Under the pieces are notes generated by a model, which did no database searches, had not been told where the DNA came from, and saw only the letters and a list, made by a program, of their open reading frames with translations. A program made the translations under genes and the position numbers. From Paenibacillus timonensis (GTDB lineage: Bacteria > Bacillota > Bacilli > Paenibacillales > Paenibacillaceae), in contig NZ_JAKSXN010000015.1 in the NCBI RefSeq assembly GCF_022427145.1, positions 1 to 64,000 of the forward strand: a DNA stretch of 64,000 nt. Reading direction: 5' to 3'. Shown here piece after piece: positions 1 through 7,268 of the stretch; the stretch's first letter is position 1, and every line of letters begins with the position of its first letter.

Positions 1-22
1 AACGCGCTGAAACCCGCGCGTT
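1..22 (-). terminator. hairpin after the ParB-like gene
   Basis: Inverted repeat AACGCGC/GCGCGTT lies just after the stop of the ParB-like gene. Read on the minus strand its T tract would fall outside the window. On the plus strand it is followed by TTTTAG. It is probably the terminator of that gene, but only half can be judged. Confidence 0.45.
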
Positions 23-37
23 TTAGATTTTCTAGGG

Positions 38-538
38 TTATCCCGTCTTTTGGGACTTCAGGTAACCGTCCACCTTTGCTTTCATCGAGGAGATGGTGGT
101 TTTACGGTATTGCAACGCAAGCCGGAGGACTTTGATCTGCTGCGAACGGGACAGTTGCTTGAAACGAGGTTCTTGCCGCATAAACTTGCGGATGATCGAC
201 CAACTGCTTGCCGAAGTCCTTTCCCGTTGAATCCGCGGCGCTTCATATGGGAGGTTTGGTTTTCGCAAGCGGTGCATCAACGAATTCAAGCGGTCTGAAG
301 CTTTGCTTTCATCAACTAGGCAGGGAGCAACCGCTTTTTTTGTGTGTTTCCTTAAAAAATCGTAATGGTGACTGCCGCTGACGATCACATAACCTCCGTC
401 CTTTCGGCTCTTACGGACAATCATCAGATGCATGCAATCCTGCGCGGCTTTTCGAAGTTCCTTGATTCGTTGTGTAAGTTGAACGGATATTCCGGGTTTA
501 AGCTTGTTAAGAGGGATATACTGCACCGTAAATCGCAT
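38..538 (-). CDS. ParB-N-like domain hypothetical protein
   Basis: A 166-residue basic protein. Its first 80 residues (VQYIPLNKLKPG, then VIVSGSHHYDFLRK) resemble the N-terminal ParB/Srx-like fold: a xxIPLxxLKPG strand, then a G-x-H/R-R-like turn followed by a helix. The second half is Lys/Arg-rich and helical. The start is the ATG at 538, because AAAGGGG lies 8 nt upstream; an in-frame GTG nine bases earlier is less likely. No parA or other partition gene is adjacent, so a role in chromosome partition is not supported. Residues of a nuclease site cannot be assigned. It is transcribed in the same direction as the Cfr-like gene but separated from it by that gene's terminator. Function unknown; the domain assignment is by resemblance only. 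Confidence 0.6.
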   Translation of the reverse strand: MRFTVQYIPLNKLKPGISVQLTQRIKELRKAAQDCMHLMIVRKSRKDGGYVIVSGSHHYDFLRKHTKKAVAPCLVDESKASDRLNSLMHRLRKPNLPYEAPRIQRERTSASSWSIIRKFMRQEPRFKQLSRSQQIKVLRLALQYRKTTISSMKAKVDGYLKSQKTG

Positions 539-633
539 GGGGCCCACCCCTTTCCGGATAACTTATGTATATGTATATGCCCCATCCTCCCAAATGCGTC
601 CATCGAAAATGGTTTGATTGTCGCCTTACGAAT

Positions 634-671
634 AAAACAAGGCAACCGCGAAAGCGGATTGCCTTGTTTTT
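634..671 (-). terminator. terminator of the Cfr-like gene
   Basis: A long stem, ACAAGGCAA...TTGCCTTGT extended by CCGC/GCGG with a GAAA loop and one bulged base, is flanked by A-rich and T-rich tracts on both sides. It ends 10 nt past the stop of the Cfr-like gene on the minus strand and could work in both directions. Confidence 0.85.
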
Positions 672-680
672 ATATTCCGC

Positions 681-1715
681 TTATTGCTCCGCTGCATAAA
701 GCTGCCCGCAGGCTGCGTCGATATCGCCGCCGAATTGGGTCCGAACTGTCAAGTGAATCCCTTTGGATTTCAGGATTTGGGCAAACCGGTTCACGCGGGC
801 TCGATCAGATGATTCATAACGTTGGGCCGTGGCATCCGTTGAATTGTAAGGAATCAAGTTGACGTGATAGAGGTGCTCCCATTCCCCTCGTCCCCGTAAC
901 AAGGCTGCCAACGCCTCCGCATGTTCCGGAGAATCGTTGATCCCACGAAGCAGAATGTAGGCGATATACACTTTTCTGCCCGTTTTTTGAATATGGCGGT
1001 CAAGTGCGGGCAGCACCTCCTGTAGCGGATAACGGTCGTTAATCGGCATCAGCTGGCTGCGCTGCTCGTCGAACGGCGAGTGCAGCGAGAACGTTAGGTT
1101 CACTTGCGGGAACTCGTCCCCCAACCTTTGGATTCCCGGCAGAATGCCGATCGTCGAAACGGTGATTCTGCGGTGGCCTAACCCGAAGAGCTGCGGGTCG
1201 GTCAGCAAATGGAGCGCCTCAAACAGCTGCGGATTAGCCAGCGCTTCCCCCATCCCCATGAAAGATACGCTGTCCAAGGGATATCCGCGCATGTGGAATT
1301 CCAACAGTTGATCGGTGATTTCATCCGCCGTCAGGTTTCTCCTTAACCCCATCGTTCCCGTGGCGCAAAACCGGCAGCCGAATCCGCACCCGCACTGCGA
1401 AGAGATGCAATACGACTCCCATCCGTGTCGGTAACTTAATCGAACCGCCTCTATGCGTTCTCCGGCGTCGATCGAAAATAGAACTTTGTGGACTTGCCTC
1501 GAGCTCTTCTCCAGGATCGGCGTGATGCCGGGGATATGCTCTCCCAGCTCCCTCTCCAAAGCTTCGCGCAACGGCTTCGGCAACATGGTCATTTGCTCGA
1601 ATCGAGCGATTTTATGCTTAAAGATCGCATCCGTAATTTGCCGGTATCGATAATCGGGTTGTTTCAGGCTTTTTAACAGCTGCCCGATTCTCATGTATCT
1701 GGAAATTGGCTTCAT
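681..1715 (-). CDS. Cfr-like 23S rRNA (adenine-2503 C8) methyltransferase
   Basis: Radical-SAM rRNA methyltransferase of 344 residues (Cfr itself is about 349). The cluster motif is C-GFG-C-RF-C at about residues 110-117, inside ISSQCGCGFGCRFCATG. The SQCGC context is Cfr-like, whereas RlmN proteins carry SQVGC. The C-terminal DIDAACGQL holds the second catalytic cysteine, and SFMGMGEAL and LTFSLHSP are also present. Family members add a methyl to C8 of A2503 in the peptidyl transferase centre and protect against phenicols, lincosamides, oxazolidinones, pleuromutilins and streptogramin A. I chose the ATG at 1715 because AAAGGAG is 9 nt upstream. The ATG at 1721 is too close to it, and a longer frame would start inside the terminator stem. 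It lies downstream of and co-directional with an Lsa-type ABC-F gene, behind its own attenuator. Chromosomal clb-type genes are the closest known relatives; activity is inferred. Confidence 0.9.
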   Translation of the reverse strand: MKPISRYMRIGQLLKSLKQPDYRYRQITDAIFKHKIARFEQMTMLPKPLREALERELGEHIPGITPILEKSSRQVHKVLFSIDAGERIEAVRLSYRHGWESYCISSQCGCGFGCRFCATGTMGLRRNLTADEITDQLLEFHMRGYPLDSVSFMGMGEALANPQLFEALHLLTDPQLFGLGHRRITVSTIGILPGIQRLGDEFPQVNLTFSLHSPFDEQRSQLMPINDRYPLQEVLPALDRHIQKTGRKVYIAYILLRGINDSPEHAEALAALLRGRGEWEHLYHVNLIPYNSTDATAQRYESSDRARVNRFAQILKSKGIHLTVRTQFGGDIDAACGQLYAAEQ

Positions 1716-1740
1716 TGTCATTTTCTCCTTTGAACCGGAG

Positions 1741-1791
1741 AAAAAAACGCCAAAAAGCACCCCAATGTCTTGCCGGTGCTTTATTGGCGTT
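1741..1791 (-). terminator. attenuator terminator directly upstream of the Cfr-like start
   Basis: On the minus strand AACGCCAA and AAAGCACC pair with GGTGCTTT and TTGGCGTT: 16 base pairs with one bulged T and a loop of about 13 nt. Seven T residues follow. The hairpin ends about 25 nt before the chosen ATG, leaving only the ribosome binding site between. A terminator in this place must be bypassed for the gene to be expressed, so it is an attenuator rather than an end-of-operon signal. Confidence 0.88.
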
Positions 1792-1892
1792 ACCTCGACC
1801 CAAGCGATCTCACATTTGACACGAGACGAAACGTTGCCTTGAACGCTCCCTCACCGCTAGGTGTCCCTGTAAATCGCCGGACAAAGCTCCGG
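1773..1892 (-). promoter_or_regulatory. antiterminator pairing in the Cfr-like leader
   Basis: The segment at 1892-1869 (CCGG-A-GCTTT...GGCG..TTAC) can pair with 1794-1773 (GTAA-CGCC...AAAGC-A-CCGG). That gives four blocks of 4+5+4+4 base pairs with small internal loops. The second segment contains the whole 5' arm of the terminator, so the two structures exclude each other. The upstream segment lies in the last third of the 41-codon leader ORF. A ribosome held early in that ORF would leave it free to antiterminate, while one moving to the stop codon would cover it. Pairings were found by eye; no folding energy was computed. Confidence 0.65.
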
Positions 1893-1982
1893 TCTCCGTG
1901 TGGTATTGATTCGAACCGTGTCAAGAGTCAGGTTTATTGACAGGTTCGCTAAATCATCTACGACTTCCATTAGGTCATTCAT
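1857..1982 (-). CDS. leader peptide of the Cfr-like gene (41 aa)
   Basis: A 41-codon ORF (MNDLMEVVDD...AIYRDT) preceded by a strong AAGGAGG ending 9 nt before the ATG. It starts 41 nt after the ABC-F stop and ends 65 nt before the terminator hairpin. Its last third forms one arm of the antiterminator, which fits a translated regulatory leader of the kind that controls erm, cat and ABC-F genes. No recognised domain or membrane segment. An in-frame extension to 2060 would overlap the ABC-F gene and lacks a binding site. It could instead be a short independent protein; the RNA geometry favours the leader role. Confidence 0.7.
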   Translation of the reverse strand: MNDLMEVVDDLANLSINLTLDTVRINTTRRPELCPAIYRDT

Positions 1983-2023
1983 GATTTGAATCCTCCTTGA
2001 GTTGTTTGACACTTGTCTTTCGT

Positions 2024-3502
2024 TTACAGCTGTACCTGTTTGGTCGCGATCCGTTCGCAAAATTCGCGGTCATGCTCAACGAATAAAATCGTGGGCTCGT
2101 AGGCCAGCAGCAAATCTTCGATTTGCATGCGGGAAATGACGTCGATGAAATTCAGCGGTTCGTCCCAAACCAGCAAATGCGCTTTTTCGCAGAGACTTTT
2201 GGCGATCAGCACCTTCTTCTTTTGGCCGCCGCTGTAATCCGCCATATCCTTCTCAAACTGCAATCGGGAAAAATCCAACTTCCGCAAAATCGCCTTAAAC
2301 AGGCTCTCGTCAAGTTCGTGCGCTCTGGCAAAGTCGGTTAAATTCCCTTGCAACCACGACGTCTCCTGCGAGACATAGGAAATTTTCAACTGGCTTCCTT
2401 GACGTAACGCGCCTGTATAGCGGATGTCCTCCCCGCATAACAATTTCAGGATGCTTGATTTGCCGGAGCCGTTGCGTCCCATCAGCACGATCCGGTCCCC
2501 CCGATCGATCGAAAAGTGGATATCGTGACACACCTGCTTCTCGCCGTAATAAATCGAGAGATGGTCCAATTCGGCAAGCTGCGTTTTGTGGTAAGGGAGC
2601 TGCGCGATTTTTAAGCTTTCCGAGGTTTCGATGTTTTTGAGGAGCTTTGACTTTTCCTCGATTGCGCTTTGCTGTCTTTGCTCGATCGATTTGGAGCGCT
2701 GCATCATCTTGGCCGCTTTATGGCCAATGTAGCCCTTATCGACTTTCGAGCCGGAATTGCGAGTGCCGTTTTTGGTCTTCTCCACTTCATGCGACCAGTT
2801 GCTCGTCCGCTTCGCCGCTTCCGACAAGCGTTTGACGTCCTTCCGCAGCCTTTCGTTCTCGGCCAGCTCGTAGTTGTCCTGGCGCTCTTTATTCTCCCAC
2901 CAATCGGAGAAGTTGCCCCTCTGAATCTCGATGTTCGTCTTGTTGATGGACAAGATGTGGTCTACGCAGCGATCCAAAAAGGCGCGATCATGAGACACCA
3001 GGATAAACCCGCTTTTGCGCTTTAAGTAATCGCCGACGAGTTCCCGCGCCTCCATATCCAAATGGTTGGTCGGTTCATCGATCAGGAGGAAGCTGTTTTC
3101 CTTCAGGAACAACGCCGCAAGCATCACTTTCGTTTGTTCCCCGTTCGAGAGGGAATCGAAGGGTCGATATAACACATCGTCGGACACCTGCAGTAAGGAA
3201 AGCTCCCGCATGATCTCCCACTGGACATAGTCCGGATAAATTTCCTCCACGACATCCAGCGTATTGTATTCCTTATGCTTGACATCAAAGGGAAAATAAT
3301 CAAAGCTCACATCCGCAGAAATTTGGCCGCTGTAATCGTGTTTGCCTAACAGCAGATTCAGAAAGGTCGTCTTTCCCCGCCCGTTCCTTCCCGTAAAGCC
3401 GAGCTTCCAATCGGTATCGATTTGAAAGCTCACATTCTCGAAGATGTTATCGTAACTGCCCTCATAGGCAAACGTCAGATGGTTCACATTAATTAATGAC
3501 AT
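2024..3502 (-). CDS. Lsa-type ABC-F ribosomal protection protein
   Basis: A 492-residue protein with two ABC cassettes and no membrane segment. First cassette: GRNGRGKTT near residue 40, LSNGEQ signature, LLIDEPTNHLD. Second cassette: GRNGSGKSS near residue 345, YSGGQKKK, LVWDEPLNFIDV. The linker of about 100 residues between them, rich in charged residues, is the antibiotic-resistance domain that reaches the peptidyl transferase centre. The opening MSLINVNHLTFAYEGSYDNI and the length match the Lsa group, which displaces lincosamides, streptogramin A and pleuromutilins from the ribosome. The start is the ATG at 3502, 10 nt after GGAGG; the ATG at 3511 overlaps that site. It is preceded by a promoter, a five-codon ORF and an attenuator. 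Drug range is inferred. Confidence 0.92.
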   Translation of the reverse strand: MSLINVNHLTFAYEGSYDNIFENVSFQIDTDWKLGFTGRNGRGKTTFLNLLLGKHDYSGQISADVSFDYFPFDVKHKEYNTLDVVEEIYPDYVQWEIMRELSLLQVSDDVLYRPFDSLSNGEQTKVMLAALFLKENSFLLIDEPTNHLDMEARELVGDYLKRKSGFILVSHDRAFLDRCVDHILSINKTNIEIQRGNFSDWWENKERQDNYELAENERLRKDVKRLSEAAKRTSNWSHEVEKTKNGTRNSGSKVDKGYIGHKAAKMMQRSKSIEQRQQSAIEEKSKLLKNIETSESLKIAQLPYHKTQLAELDHLSIYYGEKQVCHDIHFSIDRGDRIVLMGRNGSGKSSILKLLCGEDIRYTGALRQGSQLKISYVSQETSWLQGNLTDFARAHELDESLFKAILRKLDFSRLQFEKDMADYSGGQKKKVLIAKSLCEKAHLLVWDEPLNFIDVISRMQIEDLLLAYEPTILFVEHDREFCERIATKQVQL

Positions 3503-3522
3503 GAACAACATCCCTCCTGCAT

Positions 3523-3562
3523 AAAAAAATGGGCTGCAAGAAAGTTACCTTTCTTACAGCCC
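3523..3562 (-). terminator. attenuator terminator of the ABC-F leader
   Basis: GGGCTGTAAGAAAG pairs with CTTTCTTGCAGCCC (14 base pairs, one G-U) around a GTAA loop and is followed by A and seven T residues. It sits immediately before the GGAGG of the ABC-F gene, so read-through is needed for expression. Confidence 0.92.
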
Positions 3563-3704
3563 AAAAATATAAAACGAATCCAACCCGCAGGCGGGGGACG
3601 GATCAGTCTATACGATTGGAGTGAAAAGATGGAGTAACTTTCTTGCATAAGAATAAACCTTGCGAATCAAGTTCGCATTTAGGTTCCATATCCTTAGCAA
3701 GAAA
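3536..3704 (-). promoter_or_regulatory. four-segment ribosome-mediated attenuator
   Basis: Minus-strand order. Segment 1, TTTCTTGC (3704-3697), lies inside the five-codon ORF. Segment 2, GCAAGAAAGTTAC (3646-3634), follows. Segment 3 is the 5' arm of the terminator. Segment 4, GTAACTTTCTTGC (3548-3536), is its loop end and 3' arm. Segments 2 and 4 are perfectly complementary over 13 bases and would break the terminator. Segments 1 and 2 pair over 8 bases and would leave the terminator free to form. A ribosome stalled on the small ORF hides segment 1, so 2:4 forms and the ABC-F gene is read. This is the logic of drug-induced attenuators; pairings were found by eye. Confidence 0.82.
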
Positions 3705-3711
3705 TATCCAT
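3694..3711 (-). CDS. five-residue leader peptide MDISC
   Basis: ATG GAT ATT TCT TGC TAA, with AGGGAG 9 nt upstream and a good promoter about 30 nt before that. Codons 3 to 5 are segment 1 of the attenuator. Very short leaders of this type are known before ABC-F genes in other Firmicutes. A second, longer frame starting at 3648 overlaps segment 2 but has only a weak AAGG site. Confidence 0.7.
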   Translation of the reverse strand: MDISC

Positions 3712-3742
3712 CCGTTTCAACTCCCTCATTTAAGATAGTTGT

Positions 3743-3771
3743 ATTCTAACATAGTCCTTTTTTGAGATCAA
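3743..3771 (-). promoter_or_regulatory. promoter of the ABC-F/Cfr-like locus
   Basis: A sigma-A type promoter: TTGATC at 3771-3766, 17-nt spacer, TAGAAT at 3748-3743. Transcription should begin about 25 nt before the MDISC start codon. No other good promoter was seen between the two resistance genes, so the Cfr-like gene may depend on this one. Confidence 0.8.
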
Positions 3772-3806
3772 CCCGCACGGTTACAAACCCATGGATCATG
3801 ATTCGA

Positions 3807-6200
3807 TCAGTTCTCCCGGTTGATGATGTAATCGAGCAAATGTTTAAGAAAGACGGGGATTCGCGGGAGTTCGTTGAGCGTTTCCATCGCCAGGCAATAA
3901 TGTTCCCACATCGCCTTGCTCGCTGCAACCGGCCCCAGTACCGTCACATAAGTCGAGCTGTCGTTCTCGATGTCCTTCCCGGCAGGTTTGCCCAATAAAT
4001 GCGATTCCCCTTCCCCATCCAGCAGATCATCTTTGATTTGGAAGGCGATGCCCGTGTGATAGGCGATTTTTTTCAGAATCTCGATTTCCGTCTCCGGGAC
4101 CCGAGCCAATATAGCCGGTGCCACCAAACAGGCTTCAAACGCGATCCCCGTTTTGTAGAAGCAAACCCGGTCGAGTTCCTCTACGGTTAACGCTTTGCCT
4201 TTCCCGTTCAAATCCATCGCCTGCCCCATGCAAATCTCCCCGGCCTTTCGGGATAAGTATTGCAGCAAGGCGAGTACCGACCGGCTATCGAATCCTTTCA
4301 AGGAAGCCTGCTCTTCGACCGCCTTCTGGATAAGGAAGATACCGGTCAGCTCCGCGATGGCGCTGCTATGCACTTCATGCAGGGTCGGCCGGCCTCGGCG
4401 GGTTGCGGAGTTGTCCTGGGAAGGCAGATCGTCGAAGATCAGGGAGGCCGTATGCATGTATTCCAGCGCCCGGAACAGCGGCGATAAGGCGGTTGGGTCC
4501 AATCCATACTCTTGAACCCCCATCACCCAGGCCAAAATCGGGCGGAGCCGCTTCCCGCTTCCTTCCAGACTGTAATTCGCCGTATCGACCAGCAGGTCGA
4601 CCGCTGCCGAAGGCTTTGCTTCGCCTGAAATAGGCAATAACGCGTTCACGTGCTTCCGGGCCGTTTTAACGAGTCGGACAAACTCTTCTTTCTCTTGCCG
4701 GTTTCTTCTCATCGTAGCCAGTAACTGATCGCGCAGCCATTTGTCGTAGAAATCCACATCCACCGCTTGACGGACAAGTTGCTGAATCAGCCTTTCGAGC
4801 TTCGGATTCCCTACCGAAAACATCGCCATAAGCTCGTCGAATCGCTCCGCACCGACACGTCTTCGATAGCGTTTGAGTCCATTGACGGCACGGGCCAGAA
4901 TGATCTCACGGGTTAGCGGCTCTGAGCGATAGACGTGGTGGATCAAGTGGGAAATGACGGCCCAGTATAATTCAAACGGGTTGATGAGATCGGGCCGCTC
5001 GTGCCGGTGAGTCAAATAATAGGTATAAGGCGTGACCGCTCCTGCCTCCCGGTCGTCGGCCATGTCTGCAAAGTCGTCGGCAAGCTGATTGTACAGGCCG
5101 TAATGAAAAACGCTCTGGTCAAAACCTTCATCCCGCGGAGCGGAAATCACGGAACGAACAATGAGCCGTGAAGACGCCGATTTCAAGATGATCGGCAGGT
5201 ACAATTCTTCGTTGGAATAATGCGCATGACCCAGCGTTTTGCAGCGGTCGGCGTCCTGGGATTCAAAAAATACGTACGATTGCTCAAAAAAAACGTCCTG
5301 CGTATCCTGATTCTGATAACCGCGAATAAATTCATACGCTTCCCGGAGCTCGGCATGAATAAACCGGACCAACTCTTGATGTCTTCCCGTCCACTCCCCG
5401 AGCTCGGGCACGATGCCCGTTCGGATCGTCATACGGATCATTCGCGTATATTGCGCTTGCTCCTCGGCATTCAACGCACCGGAATCCAGCAGATCATCGA
5501 TAAACGGATAGGTGAGTCCGTAATAATACCCCAGTTTCAACGCCTCTCCCAGCCGGCGAGACCGTTCCGCGGAGCCTGCCTCCCCATCCATCTCATCCAT
5601 GACGTGCATGACGACGCCGAAAATAATTTTGATCAGCTTCCGCTCAGCCTCCTCGGCGTTCATCTCCGAAGGGAGATGAGAGGCAATCCCCTTTAACCGC
5701 CCCAGGACCCAAATCGCGGCTTCCTCCACGCCCTCGCGTTGGGCCCATCGATATACCGAAGCGGGGCTTAACAAATCCGCCGTAGGAGCTGCGTTTGGTG
5801 CTTCGACGAGGTGAACGATATGCTGCTTCATCTCGTTTACCAGGCGTTGAATCTTCGTGCGAGTTCGCGGATCGGACAAATTCTGGCCCAGATCCCGCAG
5901 ATACATATAGGAGACGCTCCGATCCAAATAATTGTCCAATTTTCCCGTACGGGCCAGCCATGCGAGATAACGCGAATCTTCGGACGAATCGGGCGGTTTG
6001 GCGCCGCGGCGCCATAACGGGAGCAACGTCCGATGCGGAAGGTGCTTTCTTTTCCACCAATTCAAATCATCGAGCAGCATGGACACGTAGCTCTTCGAGC
6101 GGATTTGATCCTGCAACGCTGCCAAATAATGCGCCGCTTTGCTCTCCGCCCGTTGATACCACCTGTCCGCCAGTTCCGTGTTTGCATTCATTATCGTCAT
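3807..6200 (-). CDS. polyprenyl synthetase-type protein with large helical N-terminal domain
   Basis: About 797 residues, more than twice a normal prenyl diphosphate synthase. The last 290 residues are a trans-isoprenyl diphosphate synthase: GKRLRP, the first Asp-rich motif FDDLPSQDN, RRGRPTLH, GQAMDL, a KT pair, and the second Asp motif KDDLLD. These enzymes condense isopentenyl diphosphate with allylic diphosphates. The first 500 residues are all-helical and carry two more acidic motifs, PFIDDLLDSG and NQLADDFADMADD. They look like the metal-binding motifs of class I terpenoid synthases, so this may be a second active or degenerate isoprenoid domain. The ATG at 6200 has GAGGG 8 nt upstream; the ATG at 6191 is equally possible, and the one at 6242 has almost no spacing from its site. 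It is divergent from the kinase gene. Product unknown. Confidence 0.75.
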   Translation of the reverse strand: MTIMNANTELADRWYQRAESKAAHYLAALQDQIRSKSYVSMLLDDLNWWKRKHLPHRTLLPLWRRGAKPPDSSEDSRYLAWLARTGKLDNYLDRSVSYMYLRDLGQNLSDPRTRTKIQRLVNEMKQHIVHLVEAPNAAPTADLLSPASVYRWAQREGVEEAAIWVLGRLKGIASHLPSEMNAEEAERKLIKIIFGVVMHVMDEMDGEAGSAERSRRLGEALKLGYYYGLTYPFIDDLLDSGALNAEEQAQYTRMIRMTIRTGIVPELGEWTGRHQELVRFIHAELREAYEFIRGYQNQDTQDVFFEQSYVFFESQDADRCKTLGHAHYSNEELYLPIILKSASSRLIVRSVISAPRDEGFDQSVFHYGLYNQLADDFADMADDREAGAVTPYTYYLTHRHERPDLINPFELYWAVISHLIHHVYRSEPLTREIILARAVNGLKRYRRRVGAERFDELMAMFSVGNPKLERLIQQLVRQAVDVDFYDKWLRDQLLATMRRNRQEKEEFVRLVKTARKHVNALLPISGEAKPSAAVDLLVDTANYSLEGSGKRLRPILAWVMGVQEYGLDPTALSPLFRALEYMHTASLIFDDLPSQDNSATRRGRPTLHEVHSSAIAELTGIFLIQKAVEEQASLKGFDSRSVLALLQYLSRKAGEICMGQAMDLNGKGKALTVEELDRVCFYKTGIAFEACLVAPAILARVPETEIEILKKIAYHTGIAFQIKDDLLDGEGESHLLGKPAGKDIENDSSTYVTVLGPVAASKAMWEHYCLAMETLNELPRIPVFLKHLLDYIINREN

Positions 6201-6343
6201 CCTTGCATCCCTCGGCTTATCTTCATCTTCTTCCAAGTTCATTATCCTTTATAATAGTATAAACTACAGCGAACCAAAAACGGCAATGGTCTATAGTCAG
6301 ACTGGACTAAAGTCTAGGAAAACCTGGAGGAGGGGTGCGGAAC

Positions 6344-7237
6344 ATGCGGTTCTTTAAGTTCTTCGGAACCTTCCGGGCGGCGTGGCGGGATTATCGGGCG
6401 GAGCCGAACACGTTGCTCGGGCAGCGATATCTAATCAAATCCTTGATGGGTGAGGGCAGTTACGGGTTGACCTACCTCGGTATCGATCAGACGGACGGCC
6501 GTCTTGTTGCCGTCAAGCAAGCCAGACCCAGCAAAGGCTCGTTGGCCCGGCAACTGCTTGAGAGGGAAGCCCGTATATTAAAGTCCTTGGACCACCCTCG
6601 AATCCCTGCATATAAAGAAATGATGACGATAGGCCGTCAGGCTTATTTGGTCATGTCCGTTTTAGAAGGGGAAACGCTGGAGGACTTGATCTTCGAACAA
6701 GGATGGAGATTTAGCGAAGCGGACTGCGCGCGAATCACCCTGCAGTTGCTCGAGTTGGTTCGGTACATCCACCAGCAAAGGATCGTCCACCTTGATTTGC
6801 GTATTCCCAACATTCTGATGTATGAGGGTGAATTAAGCATGATCGATTTTGGATTGGCCCGGGCTGTTGGGGAGCCTCCCTTCCCGATTCCACCAGTTCG
6901 GGCATACCCTCGTAAAACCGCGGCGTCTCTCGAAGCTTCCCGTTTATCTAGCCCCGCGGAGCCGCAATCCGATCTGATGGATGTGGGCCATTTTATGCTG
7001 TTCTTGCTCTACTCGACCTTTGAATCGCCCCTTTCCACCATGAACGCCGAGAACCAATGCTGGCAGGAGGAGTTAGCACTCCCTCCCTGTCTGACTGAAA
7101 TCATCGAACGCCTGCTTCAAGTGCGGGAACCCTATGCGGATGCCTCGGATGCAATAGCGGCCTTGCGAGCGTTTTTGTCCCCATCCGTTGATCGTCCCGT
7201 TTCTTTTGTGTCCCACAACGAATACAATAGAAGGTAA
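6344..7237 (+). CDS. Ser/Thr protein kinase (Hanks type), soluble
   Basis: A 297-residue kinase domain with no membrane or PASTA segment. The Gly loop is GEGSYGLTYLG, the ATP lysine is in VAVKQ near residue 56, the catalytic loop is HLDLRIPNI near 148 (Arg replaces the usual Lys of HRDLKPxN), and DFG is near 167. The activation segment is short, with an insertion rich in Pro and Ser. The start is the ATG at 6344, 8 nt after AGGAGGGG, rather than the GTG at 6335 that overlaps the site. The gene ends 31 nt before a tiny His/Ser/Tyr-rich gene, with no terminator between, so they are probably one operon. Kinase activity is likely; the target is unknown, and the small protein is an obvious candidate. 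Confidence 0.88.
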   Translation: MRFFKFFGTFRAAWRDYRAEPNTLLGQRYLIKSLMGEGSYGLTYLGIDQTDGRLVAVKQARPSKGSLARQLLEREARILKSLDHPRIPAYKEMMTIGRQAYLVMSVLEGETLEDLIFEQGWRFSEADCARITLQLLELVRYIHQQRIVHLDLRIPNILMYEGELSMIDFGLARAVGEPPFPIPPVRAYPRKTAASLEASRLSSPAEPQSDLMDVGHFMLFLLYSTFESPLSTMNAENQCWQEELALPPCLTEIIERLLQVREPYADASDAIAALRAFLSPSVDRPVSFVSHNEYNRR

Positions 7238-7268
7238 GCATTTCAAATCAGAAAGGTAGGTTTATGAC

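Noticed and set aside
38-538. Chromosome partition ParB
   Set aside because: Too short, no HTH domain recognised and no parA or parS nearby; only the N-terminal fold resembles ParB.
1716-1760. Longer N terminus for the Cfr-like protein (MLFGVFFSGSKEKM...)
   Set aside because: These codons are encoded by the terminator hairpin and T tract, and the ribosome site lies downstream of them.
3510-3648. Second leader frame starting MQESYSIFSLQ at 3648 on the minus strand
   Set aside because: It overlaps attenuator segment 2 and the terminator and has only a weak AAGG; the MDISC ORF has the better site and position. It is kept as an alternative, not as a gene.
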